Below, piece after piece: positions 47,981 through 56,629 of a stretch of DNA of 64,000 bases. Under the pieces are notes generated by a model that was given only the letters and a program-made list of their open reading frames with translations, had not been told where the DNA came from and did not search any database. The DNA lies in the NCBI RefSeq assembly GCF_028274965.1, contig NZ_JAQCNO010000067.1:1-64000 (forward strand), read 5' to 3'. This DNA comes from Natronomonas sp. (GTDB lineage: Archaea; Halobacteriota; Halobacteria; Halobacteriales; Haloarculaceae). A program made the position numbers and the translations under genes. Position 1 is the stretch's first letter. The number at the start of each line of letters is the position of its first letter.

Positions 47981-49066
47981 ATGGATCTGGGCTCGCGCGA
48001 GGCGTTCGACCGGGCGGGGACGCTCGGCATCGAGGAGGAGTTCTTCGTCGTCGATGACGCGGGGCGGCCGGCCGCCGGAACGGACGAACTCGTCTACGAG
48101 AACGATCCGCCCCCGTCCCTAGAGGGGCGCTTGGACCACGAGCTGTTCAAGTTCGTGATCGAAACGCAGACGCCGACCGTCGGATCGCTCGAGGAGGCCC
48201 GCGAGTCCCTCGAGGAGGTCAGAACGGCGCTTCTCGGTCACGCCGCCGACCACGGGTTCGGCATCGCCGCGGCCGGGCTGCACCCGGCGGCGAAGTGGCG
48301 CGAGCTCGATCACGTCGAAAAGCCCCGGTACAGAGAGCAGCTCGAACGCATCCAGTACCCCCAACACCGGAACACGACCGCCGGCCTTCACGTCCACGTC
48401 GGGGTCGACGACGCCGACAAGGCCGTCTGGATCGCCAACGAGATGCGGTGGTACCTCCCGATCATGCTCGCGCTGTCGGCGAACTCGCCGTACTGGAACG
48501 GGTTCGACACGGGGCTGGAGTCGGCCCGCGCGAAGATCTTCGAGGCGCTCCCGAACACCGGGATGCCGACCGTCTTCGAGGACTTCGAGACGTTCCAGCG
48601 CTTCGAGCGGACGATGGTCGAGACGGGATCGATAAACGACCGCGGCGAGCTGTGGTACGACGTGCGGCCCCACTCCGTCCACGGGACCGTCGAGGTCAGA
48701 ACACCCGACGGCCAGGCCGATCCACAGCGCGTGCTCGCGTTCGTCGAGTACACCGAGGCCCTCGTCGAGGACCTCGCGGCGCGGTACGAGGACGGCGAGT
48801 CGGGGGCCGACCACCGCCGGGAGTTCCTGGAGGAAAACAAGTGGCGGGCCCTCCGGTACGGCCGCGACGCGTCGCTTCTGTCCCGCGAGTGGACGGAGGC
48901 GGTTCCGCTCGGCGAACTCGTCGAACGCGAACGCGATCGTCTCGGGGTCAGCGGCATCGTCGACGTCTACGAGGCCGAAAGCGGGGCAACGCGCCAGCGC
49001 CGGCTCATGGATGAGTCCGGGCTCGACGCGGTCTGTGCGGCGCTTCGGCTTCCCGGGGCGGCCTGA
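47981..49066 (+). CDS. gshA: Glutamate-cysteine ligase (haloarchaeal GshA type)
   Basis: The 361-residue protein begins [30 protein letters not shown] and has [10 protein letters not shown] and [19 protein letters not shown]-type motifs of the GCS2/YbdK-like ligase family ([21 protein letters not shown]). In haloarchaea this enzyme makes gamma-glutamylcysteine, the main low-molecular-weight thiol, from glutamate and cysteine using ATP. Its place beside flpA matches haloarchaeal gene order as I remember it. Start 47981 is preferred to 47963 on family N-terminus and TATA spacing. Confidence 0.88.
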   Translation: MDLGSREAFDRAGTLGIEEEFFVVDDAGRPAAGTDELVYENDPPPSLEGRLDHELFKFVIETQTPTVGSLEEARESLEEVRTALLGHAADHGFGIAAAGLHPAAKWRELDHVEKPRYREQLERIQYPQHRNTTAGLHVHVGVDDADKAVWIANEMRWYLPIMLALSANSPYWNGFDTGLESARAKIFEALPNTGMPTVFEDFETFQRFERTMVETGSINDRGELWYDVRPHSVHGTVEVRTPDGQADPQRVLAFVEYTEALVEDLAARYEDGESGADHRREFLEENKWRALRYGRDASLLSREWTEAVPLGELVERERDRLGVSGIVDVYEAESGATRQRRLMDESGLDAVCAALRLPGAA

Positions 49067-49219
49067 CCGTCCGGTCGGCTCGGACCGAAGGGAAGCGTTA
49101 TCAACCCCGCAGTCGAACGAACGTTCAATCGATGAGAGCACGCGAGCCGCACTCGGGTTGGTCCCCGGCGTCGCCGTCCGCAACCGAACCGGTTTCGATC
49201 GCCGCCGCGCACCCCGTCG

Positions 49220-50821
49220 ATGGCCGGTAGCCGGTCGACCGCCGTCGTACTCGCCGCGCTGCTCGTCGTCTCCCTCGGCGGCGCGTCGGTGGCGGCGGGA
49301 CAGGGCATCGTCACCGGCGAACCGCGCCTGAACGTGGACGTCCCCGACTCGACGCTGACGCCGGGGACGGCCACGCAACTCGACGTACAGATCTCGAACA
49401 ACGGGCAGGTCGACCTCGGCTCGCCCGACGAGCGCGACGTGGTGACCGCAGCCAGGAACGTCCGGGTCGACGCCGAGGCCGACGGGCCGATAGAGGTCGA
49501 AACGGAGCGACAAGCGATCGGGACGGTCACGGAGGGCGAGCCCCAGACCGTCTCGCTGAACGTTCGGGTCCCCGAGGGGGCCGATCCCGGCGAGTACGAA
49601 CTCGACGTCGAACTCGAGTACGGCTACACGGCGCGGATCGAGCAGGGCGCGGGCGTGTTAAACGATCGGACGCGGACGGTGACGCGCTCCGTCGACGTCG
49701 AGGTCGACGACGGGGCCCGCTTCGAGATCGAGGCCGTCGAGGACCGGAGCCAGGTCGGCGATACCGGGCCGGTGACGGCACGGGTCGAGAACGTCGGCAA
49801 CGAGCGCGCCGACGAGGTGACAGTCGATCTCAGCGTGGCGCGGGACCAGTCTCGGGTCTCCTTCGACGCGACGAGCGACCGGATCGGCGTCGGGAGCCTC
49901 GCGCCCGGCGAGGCGGCGCGCTTCGAGTTCGAGACGACGGTGAGCCCGGACGCGAGCCCGCACGGCTACCCGATCGAGGCGGTCGCTCGCTTCGAGGACA
50001 CGGACGGCATCGAGTCCCAGGGCGTCCCGCGGCGGCTGACGGTGACCCCGGAGCCGAAACAGCGGTTCAGCTTCGCCGACGTCGAGTCGACGCTTCGGGT
50101 CGGCGAGGACGGCGAACTGCGGGGGACGGTCACGAACGACGGCCCGAGACCCGTCCGGAGCGTCGTCGTCCGGTTCGCCGATCAGTCCCCCAACGTGGTC
50201 CCGATCGAGGATTCGGTCGCGGTCGGGACCCTCTCGGCCGGCGAGTCGGCCTCCTTCGAGTTGCCCATCGCGCTGAACCGCGAGGCCGAGGCGATCCCGC
50301 GGAACTTCGGTATGGCCGTCGCTTACCGGAACGCCGACGACGAGCGCCGCGCCTACGAGGACATCGACGTCACCGTCGACGTCGGCGAGAACCGCGACGA
50401 GTTCCTGCTTGCGGTCGCCGACCGGGAGCTCACGGCCGGAGGCTCGACGCTCGTCGACGTCGAGGTGACGAACAACCTCGACGAGTCGGTCACCGACGTG
50501 GAGGCGAAGCTGTTCACCGACGATCCCCTCAGCAGCGACGAAAGCGAGGGCTACATCGAGAGCCTCGCGCCCGGCGAGTCGGCGACGGTCACCTTCGAGG
50601 TGTCGGCGAGCGGCGGGGCGACGCCGCGGACGTACGCGCTACAGACCGACTTCCGGTACGACGACGCCGACGGGACGAGCAAGGTCTCGGACACGTACCG
50701 GACCGCGATCGACGTGACAGAGGCCGAAGACGGCGGGATCCCGTGGCTCGGCGTCGGCGTCGTCATCGTGGTTGTGGTCGTCGCAGCCGGGGCGTTCGCG
50801 TACAGGCGACGGGAGGGCTGA
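49220..50821 (+). CDS. COG1361-like S-layer/NEW3-domain exported protein
   Basis: The 533-residue protein has a signal peptide (STAVVLAALLVVSLGGASVAAGQG), four to five Ig-like CARDB/NEW3 repeats (for example VTARVENVGNERADEVTVDLSV, TVTNDGPRPVRSVVVRF, VDVEVTNNLDESVTDVEAKL) and a C-terminal membrane anchor (IPWLGVGVVIVVVVVAAGAFAYRRREG). It is displayed outside the cell. It is followed 2 bases later by an MMPL exporter, a pairing common in haloarchaea, suggesting the protein is an extracytoplasmic partner of that transporter. Confidence 0.87.
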   Translation: MAGSRSTAVVLAALLVVSLGGASVAAGQGIVTGEPRLNVDVPDSTLTPGTATQLDVQISNNGQVDLGSPDERDVVTAARNVRVDAEADGPIEVETERQAIGTVTEGEPQTVSLNVRVPEGADPGEYELDVELEYGYTARIEQGAGVLNDRTRTVTRSVDVEVDDGARFEIEAVEDRSQVGDTGPVTARVENVGNERADEVTVDLSVARDQSRVSFDATSDRIGVGSLAPGEAARFEFETTVSPDASPHGYPIEAVARFEDTDGIESQGVPRRLTVTPEPKQRFSFADVESTLRVGEDGELRGTVTNDGPRPVRSVVVRFADQSPNVVPIEDSVAVGTLSAGESASFELPIALNREAEAIPRNFGMAVAYRNADDERRAYEDIDVTVDVGENRDEFLLAVADRELTAGGSTLVDVEVTNNLDESVTDVEAKLFTDDPLSSDESEGYIESLAPGESATVTFEVSASGGATPRTYALQTDFRYDDADGTSKVSDTYRTAIDVTEAEDGGIPWLGVGVVIVVVVVAAGAFAYRRREG

Positions 50822-50823
50822 GC

Positions 50824-53331
50824 GTGCCGGGCGACGACGCGGAGCCGTCGGACGCGTCGGCGATCGGGCGGCTGAACGAGGCGGCGCTCTCGCGGCCCCT
50901 CGCGGTCATCGTCGCCTTTTTACTCGTCACCGCGGCGTTCGCCGGTGGGCTGCCGCTCGTCTCGACAGACAGCGAGGGCACCGGCTCGTTCACCGAGGGG
51001 CTGCCCGAACAGGAGGCCCTCGACGCGGTCAACGATGAGTTCGGCGACCGCTTCGAGGAGTCCGCCGCACAGACATCCGTGATCCACGTCGGCGACAACG
51101 TCCTCGCACAGCGGGAACTCGTCCGGAACCTCCGGTTTCTCGAGCGGGTCGACCGCCGGAGCGAACTCCGCATCGACGGCGCGCGCGGCCCGGCGACGCT
51201 TATCGCGTCGACGCTCGATCCGAGCGCCGAGACGCCCGAAGAGCGGACACGAGCCGTCGAGCAGGCGACGCCCTCCGAGATCAGGCGGGCGGTGCGTGAA
51301 CTCGCCGGAAATCCGACATTCGAGGGCGCGCTCTCGAACGATTTCAACCCCACGGCGGCGTCGGCCTCGGCGTCGATCACCGGTGTCACCCACGACCTCG
51401 AAAGCGAGGGAAGCGGCGGGCCCCAGGGTGGCGGCAGCGATGAGCTCGAGTCGATACAGCTGGCCATGGAGGACCTCGCGGAGGAGGGCGGCGGCGACGT
51501 CCGCGTGTTCGGCCCCGGGATCACGGGCAGCGAGTTCGGGAACATCATCGGGGACTCGCTCGCCATCGTCGTTCCGATCGTGCTCGTGTTGATCCTCGGA
51601 TTCTTGGCCGTCGCGTACCGCGACCCGATCGATCTGGGGCTCGGACTCGCCGCCCTGCTGTTGACGCTCGTGTGGGCCTTCGGGTTCGTCGGGTACGCGG
51701 GGATCCCCTTCGATCAGAACCTCGTCTCCGTTCCCGTGTTGATACTCGCCGTCGGCGTCGATTTCGGCATCCACATCATCAACCGCTACCGCGAGGAGCG
51801 CGAGAAGGGCCTCGACCCGCTCGCGGCGATGACGGAGGCGAACAGACAGCTGCTCGTCGCCTTCCTCATCGTGACCGTGACGACCGTCTTCGGGTTCGGC
51901 GCGAACATCGTCAGCGACCTCGGTCCGATCAGCAACTTCGGGCTCGTCGCCGCCGTCGGGATCATCTTCACCTTCTTCATCTTCGGGCTGTTCCTGCCGA
52001 GCGCGAAGCTGCTCGCCGACCGCGTCCGAGAGCGGCTGTCGATCCCGACGTTCGGGTCCTCGCCGATCGCCTCCGAGGGGTCGACCCTCGGGCGGGCGCT
52101 CTCGGTGAGCGCAACGGTGACCCGGACCGCACCCGTTGTGTTCGTCGTCCTGTTTTTGCTTGTCGGCGCGTCGGCGGGCGTGTACGGCCAGGGCGTCGAT
52201 CAGTCCTTCGAGACGGACGATTTCCTCCCGCCGGAGGACATCCCCGCGTACATCGAGGCGCTGCCGGGGCCGATGTCGCCGGGCGAGTACACCGTCACGG
52301 AGACGACGAACCTCCTCGACGACCGCTTCGAGGCCGATCAGGACGGCTCGGTGACGCTGTACGTCGTCGGACCGCTGACCTCGGATCACGCCCTGGAGTC
52401 GCTCGCCCGGCCGAACGCCGACCCGCCGGACAGTTTCACCCGGGTCGACGGCCGGGCGGTGTCCGAGGGGCTCTTGGACGTGATCGACAGGTACGCCGCC
52501 GAGAGCCCGGAGTTCGCCGCGTTAATCGCCCGCAACGACCGGGACGGAAACGGGATCCCCGACCGGAACCTCGGTCTGATATACGACGAGTTGCTCGCCT
52601 CGCCGTTCGCCGACGCGGCCTCGCAGTACCTCACCGAGGACCGGCGTTCGACGAAAGTCGAGTACAGCGTCGACGCCGAGGCGAGCCAGGGCGAGGTGGC
52701 CGCCGACGCCGGGGAGTTCGCCGAGGAGTTTCGCTTCGACGCCACGGCGACCGGCGGCGTCGTCGTGTTCAGCGCGGTCTCGGACGTGATCTTCGAGAGC
52801 GCGATCGAGGGGATGATCCTCGCGATCGCTCTCACCGGGGTCTTTCTCGTCGTCGTGTACTGGGCCTTAGAGCGCCGGCCGCTTTTGGGGATCGTCAACC
52901 TCCTTCCGATCCTCATCGCACTCGCGTTACTCCTGGCGACGATGCGGGTGATCGGGCTGCCGTTGAACGCCCTGACCGCGACGCTTCTGTCGATCACCAT
53001 CGGCGTCGGCGTCGCGTACTCCGTCCACGTCACCGCGCGGTTCATCGACGAGTACAACATGGGTAAGACCCCCTATCGGGCGCTCGAGACGACGCTTTCG
53101 GGGACCGGCGGCGCCCTCACCGGCAGCATGCTGACGACGTCGCTCGGCACCGGCGCGTTGGTGTTGGCGATCACGCCCGTGCTCGGGAACTTCGGGCTCC
53201 TCATGGCGCTCAGCGTCTTCCTGTCGTACGTCAGTGCGATCGTCGTGCTGCCGCCGGCGCTTTTGATCTGGGCGAGCCGGCGGGACCCCCGGCCGTCCGG
53301 GGACGCCGCCGCCCCGACGCGATCCGACTGA
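50824..53331 (+). CDS. RND/MMPL-family exporter
   Basis: The 835-residue protein has the twelve-helix RND layout: helix 1 (RPLAVIVAFLLVTAAFAGGLPL), a first extracytoplasmic loop, a five-helix block with VPVLILAVGVDFGIHIINRYREE (motif D region), a duplicated second half starting RTAPVVFVVLFLLVGAS, and TLLSITIGVGVAYSVHVTARFIDEY. The duplicated GVD/GVA-x-H-x-x-xRx-EE motif is typical of MMPL proteins. Likely cargo is a lipid or hydrophobic compound. It starts at GTG 50824, two bases after the COG1361 gene. Confidence 0.88.
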   Translation: MPGDDAEPSDASAIGRLNEAALSRPLAVIVAFLLVTAAFAGGLPLVSTDSEGTGSFTEGLPEQEALDAVNDEFGDRFEESAAQTSVIHVGDNVLAQRELVRNLRFLERVDRRSELRIDGARGPATLIASTLDPSAETPEERTRAVEQATPSEIRRAVRELAGNPTFEGALSNDFNPTAASASASITGVTHDLESEGSGGPQGGGSDELESIQLAMEDLAEEGGGDVRVFGPGITGSEFGNIIGDSLAIVVPIVLVLILGFLAVAYRDPIDLGLGLAALLLTLVWAFGFVGYAGIPFDQNLVSVPVLILAVGVDFGIHIINRYREEREKGLDPLAAMTEANRQLLVAFLIVTVTTVFGFGANIVSDLGPISNFGLVAAVGIIFTFFIFGLFLPSAKLLADRVRERLSIPTFGSSPIASEGSTLGRALSVSATVTRTAPVVFVVLFLLVGASAGVYGQGVDQSFETDDFLPPEDIPAYIEALPGPMSPGEYTVTETTNLLDDRFEADQDGSVTLYVVGPLTSDHALESLARPNADPPDSFTRVDGRAVSEGLLDVIDRYAAESPEFAALIARNDRDGNGIPDRNLGLIYDELLASPFADAASQYLTEDRRSTKVEYSVDAEASQGEVAADAGEFAEEFRFDATATGGVVVFSAVSDVIFESAIEGMILAIALTGVFLVVVYWALERRPLLGIVNLLPILIALALLLATMRVIGLPLNALTATLLSITIGVGVAYSVHVTARFIDEYNMGKTPYRALETTLSGTGGALTGSMLTTSLGTGALVLAITPVLGNFGLLMALSVFLSYVSAIVVLPPALLIWASRRDPRPSGDAAAPTRSD

Positions 53332-53393
53332 GGCTCGCCCCGATCGGGCCGGAGAGGCCCCGTCTGCGGCGAAATCGCCGCGCTGAGGGTGGT

Positions 53394-53423
53394 CACAGGG
53401 TTTATGTACCGGAGTACCCTGTG
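53394..53423 (+). promoter_or_regulatory. Inverted-repeat operator around the TATA box of the HTH regulator
   Basis: CACAGGGT (53394-53401) and ACCCTGTG (53416-53423) form an 8 bp perfect inverted repeat. The TTTATGTA TATA-like box lies between the arms and the ATG is 19 bases after the second arm. A regulator bound here would block its own promoter. Confidence 0.55.
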
Positions 53424-53441
53424 TCCGGCTGAATATCACAG

Positions 53442-53942
53442 ATGTCTACCGACGAGACCGCCGACGACGGGGACGGAGCGTCCGCCGACGGGGAGACGGA
53501 GGGCGTGCGGGACCGGTTGGAGCAGGAGGCCGAGCGGGCGGCCGAGGAGTTCGACGAGGGGATCGTCGACCTGCTCTCGTGGGTGCTCGACACCGAGACC
53601 CGGGCGCGGATCTACGTGTTTCTCAGGCGGAGCCCCGGGAGCACAAGCGAGGAGATCGCCGACGGGACCGGCCTGTATCCGAGCACCGTCCGGGAGGCGT
53701 TGGCCGAGCTCAACGAGGAGGGCAAACTCGAGCGCCGCAAACGCGAGTCGGGGAGCGCCGGCAACAACCCCTACGAGTACACGGCGATGGCGCCGAGCGA
53801 GCTCGTCGGAAGCGTCGTCGAGGAGATCCAAGACGAGCTCAACACGGTGTTCAACCTCGATTCGCACCTCGGGATCGACCGGAGCGACGGGGCCGAACCG
53901 GTGGACATCACCGTCGAGGACGACCGAGAAGAGCGGCCCTAA
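53442..53942 (+). CDS. Winged helix-turn-helix transcriptional regulator
   Basis: The 166-residue protein has a long acidic N-terminus, a helix (GVRDRLEQEAERAAEEFDEGIVDLLSWVL) and an ArsR/TrmB-like wHTH: TRARIYVFLRRSPGSTSEEIADGTGLYPSTVREALAELNEEGKLERRKRESGSAGNNPYEYTAMAPSELV. It is a cytoplasmic DNA-binding protein of unknown target. The perfect inverted repeat in its promoter suggests autoregulation and a dimer. It lies between an exporter gene and coaD. Confidence 0.85.
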   Translation: MSTDETADDGDGASADGETEGVRDRLEQEAERAAEEFDEGIVDLLSWVLDTETRARIYVFLRRSPGSTSEEIADGTGLYPSTVREALAELNEEGKLERRKRESGSAGNNPYEYTAMAPSELVGSVVEEIQDELNTVFNLDSHLGIDRSDGAEPVDITVEDDREERP

Positions 53943-54002
53943 GCGGGTCGAGCCCCCGCCGGCACCGAAGCCACTAAACCGCGGCCGACCGAGCCGGGTT
54001 CT

Positions 54003-54494
54003 ATGGAAGTCGTACTGGGTGGCACGTTCGATCCGGTCCACGACGGACACCGGGAGCTCTTCGAGCGTGCGTTCGAACTCGGTGACGTGACCGTCGGGCT
54101 GACAAGCGACGAGCTCGCTCCCGAGACGCGGAGCGTCGACCGGTACGTCCGCCCGTTCGACGAGCGGAAGGCCGATCTCGAGGTCGAACTCCGGGCGTTC
54201 TCCGAGGAGTACGACCGGACGTTCGAGGTCCGGAAGCTACGCGAGCCGACCGGAATCGCGACCGAACCGGGGTTCGACGTGCTCGTCGTCTCGCCGGAGA
54301 CCGAGGACGGCGGTCGGCTCGTTAACGAGGAACGGGAGCAAAACGGGCTGGAACCGCTCGAGATCGAGGTCGTCGATCACTGCTACGCCGAGGACGGGGA
54401 GATCATCTCCTCGACCCGGATCGTCGACGGCGAGATCGACGAGCACGGGAACCTCACCCCGGAGGCCACCGGCCGGGCGAAGCCCTCGGAATGA
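54003..54494 (+). CDS. coaD: Phosphopantetheine adenylyltransferase (archaeal CoaD)
   Basis: The 163-residue protein has the nucleotidyltransferase signature GGTFDPVHDGHRELFERAFELGDVTVGLTSDEL with the T/HxGH motif (HDGH), and the C-terminal ISSTRIVDGEI region that replaces the KMSKS-like ISSTxIR. It joins ATP to 4'-phosphopantetheine to give dephospho-CoA. Length matches the archaeal/eukaryal-type PPAT (about 160). Confidence 0.93.
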   Translation: MEVVLGGTFDPVHDGHRELFERAFELGDVTVGLTSDELAPETRSVDRYVRPFDERKADLEVELRAFSEEYDRTFEVRKLREPTGIATEPGFDVLVVSPETEDGGRLVNEEREQNGLEPLEIEVVDHCYAEDGEIISSTRIVDGEIDEHGNLTPEATGRAKPSE

Positions 54495-54545
54495 GCGGGC
54501 GCCGAACCTGCCGTTTTTTGTTATCCGGCGCGCCAATCGCTCGTG

Positions 54546-55481
54546 ATGGCTGATCGTTCGGACGTCTGTGTCCTCCTGCCGACGCTCGACGAGGCCGAAA
54601 CGATCGGCGAGGTGATCGAGGGGTTCCGCGAGGAGGGGTTCGAGAACGTCCTCGTCGTCGACGGCGACTCGAGCGACGGGACCAGATCGATCGCCAAGGA
54701 CCGCGGCGCCCGGGTCATGGTACAGTCGGGGAGCGGGAAGGGGCAGGCGGTCAGGGAGGCCGTGGCCGCCATCGACGCGCCGTACGTCCTGATGGCGGAC
54801 GGGGACGGCACGTACCGGCCGGCCGAGGCCGACGCGATGCTGGAGCCGATCTTCGAGGGGCGGGCCGAACACGTCATCGGCAACCGCTTCGCGGAGATGG
54901 AGCCGGGGGCGATGACGCGGCTCAACAGGTTCGGAAACCGCGCGATCAACCGCCTGTTCGCGGCGGTGTACGGCCGCGATCTGAGCGACATCCTCTCGGG
55001 GTACCGGGCGTTCACGAGGCGGTCGTTCGAGCAGCTCCGGCCCGACGCCGACGGCTTCGGCATCGAGACCGAACTCGCGGTCAAGTGCGTCAGACAGCGC
55101 GTCAGTACGGCGGTCGTGCCGATCACGTACCGGGCCCGCCCCGGCGGATCGGAGACGAACCTCAGCCCGTTCCGGGACGGCGGGCGGATCGTCCTGACGC
55201 TGTACGCCCTCGCGAGGACGAACAACCCGATATTCTACTTCGGTAGCGTCGCCCTACTGGGGACCGTCGTCGGCGTCGGGACGGGCGGCTTCGTCGGGTA
55301 CCGCTACCTCGTCGAGGGCGTCTCCCACGACGTCCTGGCGCTTTTCGCCGCGTTCATGGTGCTGTTGTCGGTGCAGTTGCTGATGTTCGGCGTGCTGTCG
55401 GACATCCTCGTCTCGGTGAACCGCGAACAGACACAGCGCCTCGAGGACGTCGCCGAGCGCCTCCGGGAACTCGAGGAGTGA
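54546..55481 (+). CDS. aglJ: S-layer N-glycosylation glycosyltransferase AglJ-like
   Basis: The 311-residue protein has a GT2 domain (VCVLLPTLDEAETIGEVIEGF, VVDGDSSDGT, ADGDGTYRPAEADAM with the DxD-like metal site, YGRDLSDILSGYRAFTRRSFEQL) and two C-terminal membrane helices (FGSVALLGTVVGVGTGGFVGYRYL, VLALFAAFMVLLSVQLLMFGVLSDI). This is the dolichol-phosphate hexosyltransferase layout of haloarchaeal AglJ, which adds the first sugar of the N-glycan to dolichol phosphate. It stands apart from any agl cluster. ATG 54546 is chosen over GTG 54543. Confidence 0.85.
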   Translation: MADRSDVCVLLPTLDEAETIGEVIEGFREEGFENVLVVDGDSSDGTRSIAKDRGARVMVQSGSGKGQAVREAVAAIDAPYVLMADGDGTYRPAEADAMLEPIFEGRAEHVIGNRFAEMEPGAMTRLNRFGNRAINRLFAAVYGRDLSDILSGYRAFTRRSFEQLRPDADGFGIETELAVKCVRQRVSTAVVPITYRARPGGSETNLSPFRDGGRIVLTLYALARTNNPIFYFGSVALLGTVVGVGTGGFVGYRYLVEGVSHDVLALFAAFMVLLSVQLLMFGVLSDILVSVNREQTQRLEDVAERLRELEE

Positions 55482-55506
55482 CGGACCGAGCCGCGTCGCC
55501 GGGAGG

Positions 55507-55836
55507 TCAGAACGGCAACAGCGCCCGGAGCTGTCCGATGACGCTGTTGTTCGCCCGCTCGCGTTTGGCCTCGAAGATCGGGTGCACCGCGTTCAGGAAC
55601 TCCTGTCGGGTGTCGAAGCGCTCGCGGCTGAGCCGATCGCACGCCTCCGAGAGCCGCATCTCGTTGCCCTTCGCGTCGTAGGGGACGGTGGGATCGCCGA
55701 GGGCCGCCGTGAGCTCCTCGGCGGTCATCGGAAACGTCACCCCGGCCCGTTCGAGGTGGTCATCGAGCGCCGCGATCCCGAAAGCGACCGCTTCCGGAGC
55801 CTCGTCGTCGTCCTGTTGTGGCGGCCGAACTCCCAT
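55507..55836 (-). CDS. DUF5789-like haloarchaeal protein
   Basis: The 109-residue acidic protein contains TAEELTAALGDPTVPYDAKGNEMRLSEACDRLSRERFDTRQEFLNAVHPIFEAKR. The short conserved 'T-AEEL-ALGD-VPYD-KGN-L-EALDRL--ERFDSRQEFLNA' block is typical of the DUF5789 family found across haloarchaea. No function is known. Divergent from the RHH gene at 55901. Confidence 0.78.
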   Translation of the reverse strand: MGVRPPQQDDDEAPEAVAFGIAALDDHLERAGVTFPMTAEELTAALGDPTVPYDAKGNEMRLSEACDRLSRERFDTRQEFLNAVHPIFEAKRERANNSVIGQLRALLPF

Positions 55837-55900
55837 TACGTCCGGCTATACACGACGGTACCGTAAATATTCCCGACTCGGGCGGCCGGTAAACAGACAT

Positions 55901-56137
55901 ATGCACGCGAGCGACCAACCCCCGGGCGTGACCGAATACACGACGGTTTCGATACCCAAGGAGCTCTCCGAGCGCGTCGAGGAGACGATCGAGGGGACGA
56001 GCTTCTCCTCGACGAGCGATCTGGTTCGGTTCCTGCTGCGGAGCATCGTCATCCAGCATCAAAAACAGGGCGCGCTCACCGAGGCCGAGTTCGACGAGAT
56101 CACGGACCAACTCCGAGACCTCGGCTACCTGGAGTGA
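55901..56137 (+). CDS. Ribbon-helix-helix DNA-binding protein
   Basis: The 78-residue protein reads VTEYTTVSIPKELSERVEETIEGTSFSSTSDLVRFLLRSIVIQHQKQGALTEAEFDEITDQLRDLGYLE. TVSIPKELSERVEE...FSSTSDLVRFLLR is a CopG/MetJ-type RHH domain; the tail is a short helix pair. It is likely a chromosomal regulator common in haloarchaea. It is too short for its own line in the ORF track but lies in the 55688 frame. A TAAATATT stretch 30-37 bases upstream is a good TATA element. Confidence 0.82.
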   Translation: MHASDQPPGVTEYTTVSIPKELSERVEETIEGTSFSSTSDLVRFLLRSIVIQHQKQGALTEAEFDEITDQLRDLGYLE

Positions 56138-56156
56138 GCCCGGACGCGGAGCGCGG

Positions 56157-56570
56157 TCAGCCGGGCGCGTCGCCGAGTTCGCCGGCCGGCGGCTCGACGT
56201 CGAGGGTCTCGATCGGGAGGCCCTCGCCGGAGCGGGCGAAGGCGCCGACGTGTTCGACGTCGTACGGCGGCGTCGCAACGAAGACGACCTCGTGGAGGTC
56301 GTCGGTTTTCCGCAGCCCGAGCGTTCCGTCGGGGTGGCTGATGAAGCGACCGGCGGCCCCCGGCGTCGAGATGTCCATCCCGAAGACGGCGGTGACCGAC
56401 CCGCCGGTGTCGGGGAGGTACATGTCGGTGAACACCGATCGGTCGGCGGGGAGGTCGGCGTCCAGCTCCGCGGCCGGCATCACGGTCACAGAAACCGTGA
56501 CCGACGCGGGGTCGCGGTCCTCGGCGAGTTCGAGCAGCGCGGTCAGCAGCCCCCGGGTGATGTAGACCAC
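56157..56570 (-). CDS. Haloarchaeal conserved protein of unknown function
   Basis: The 137-residue protein starts at GTG (VVYITRGLLTALLELAEDRDPASVTVSVTVMPAAELD) and contains TDMYLPDTGGSVTAVFGMDISTPGAAGRFISHPDGTLGLRKTDDLHEVVFVATPPY. The ITRGLLxxLLxLAxDRDPxSVxVxLxV opening and the PHPD/HPDG turn look like a haloarchaea-specific family. A JAB/MPN-like fold is conceivable but metal ligands are not evident. No function is given. Previous ORF annotation in the track extends it far upstream through antisense sequence. Confidence 0.65.
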   Translation of the reverse strand: MVYITRGLLTALLELAEDRDPASVTVSVTVMPAAELDADLPADRSVFTDMYLPDTGGSVTAVFGMDISTPGAAGRFISHPDGTLGLRKTDDLHEVVFVATPPYDVEHVGAFARSGEGLPIETLDVEPPAGELGDAPG

Positions 56571-56629
56571 ACCGCGTCGTTGGCGCGGCGAGCACAAAAA
56601 CGTCCGCCGCGGCGGCGCTGGCGCCCGTC

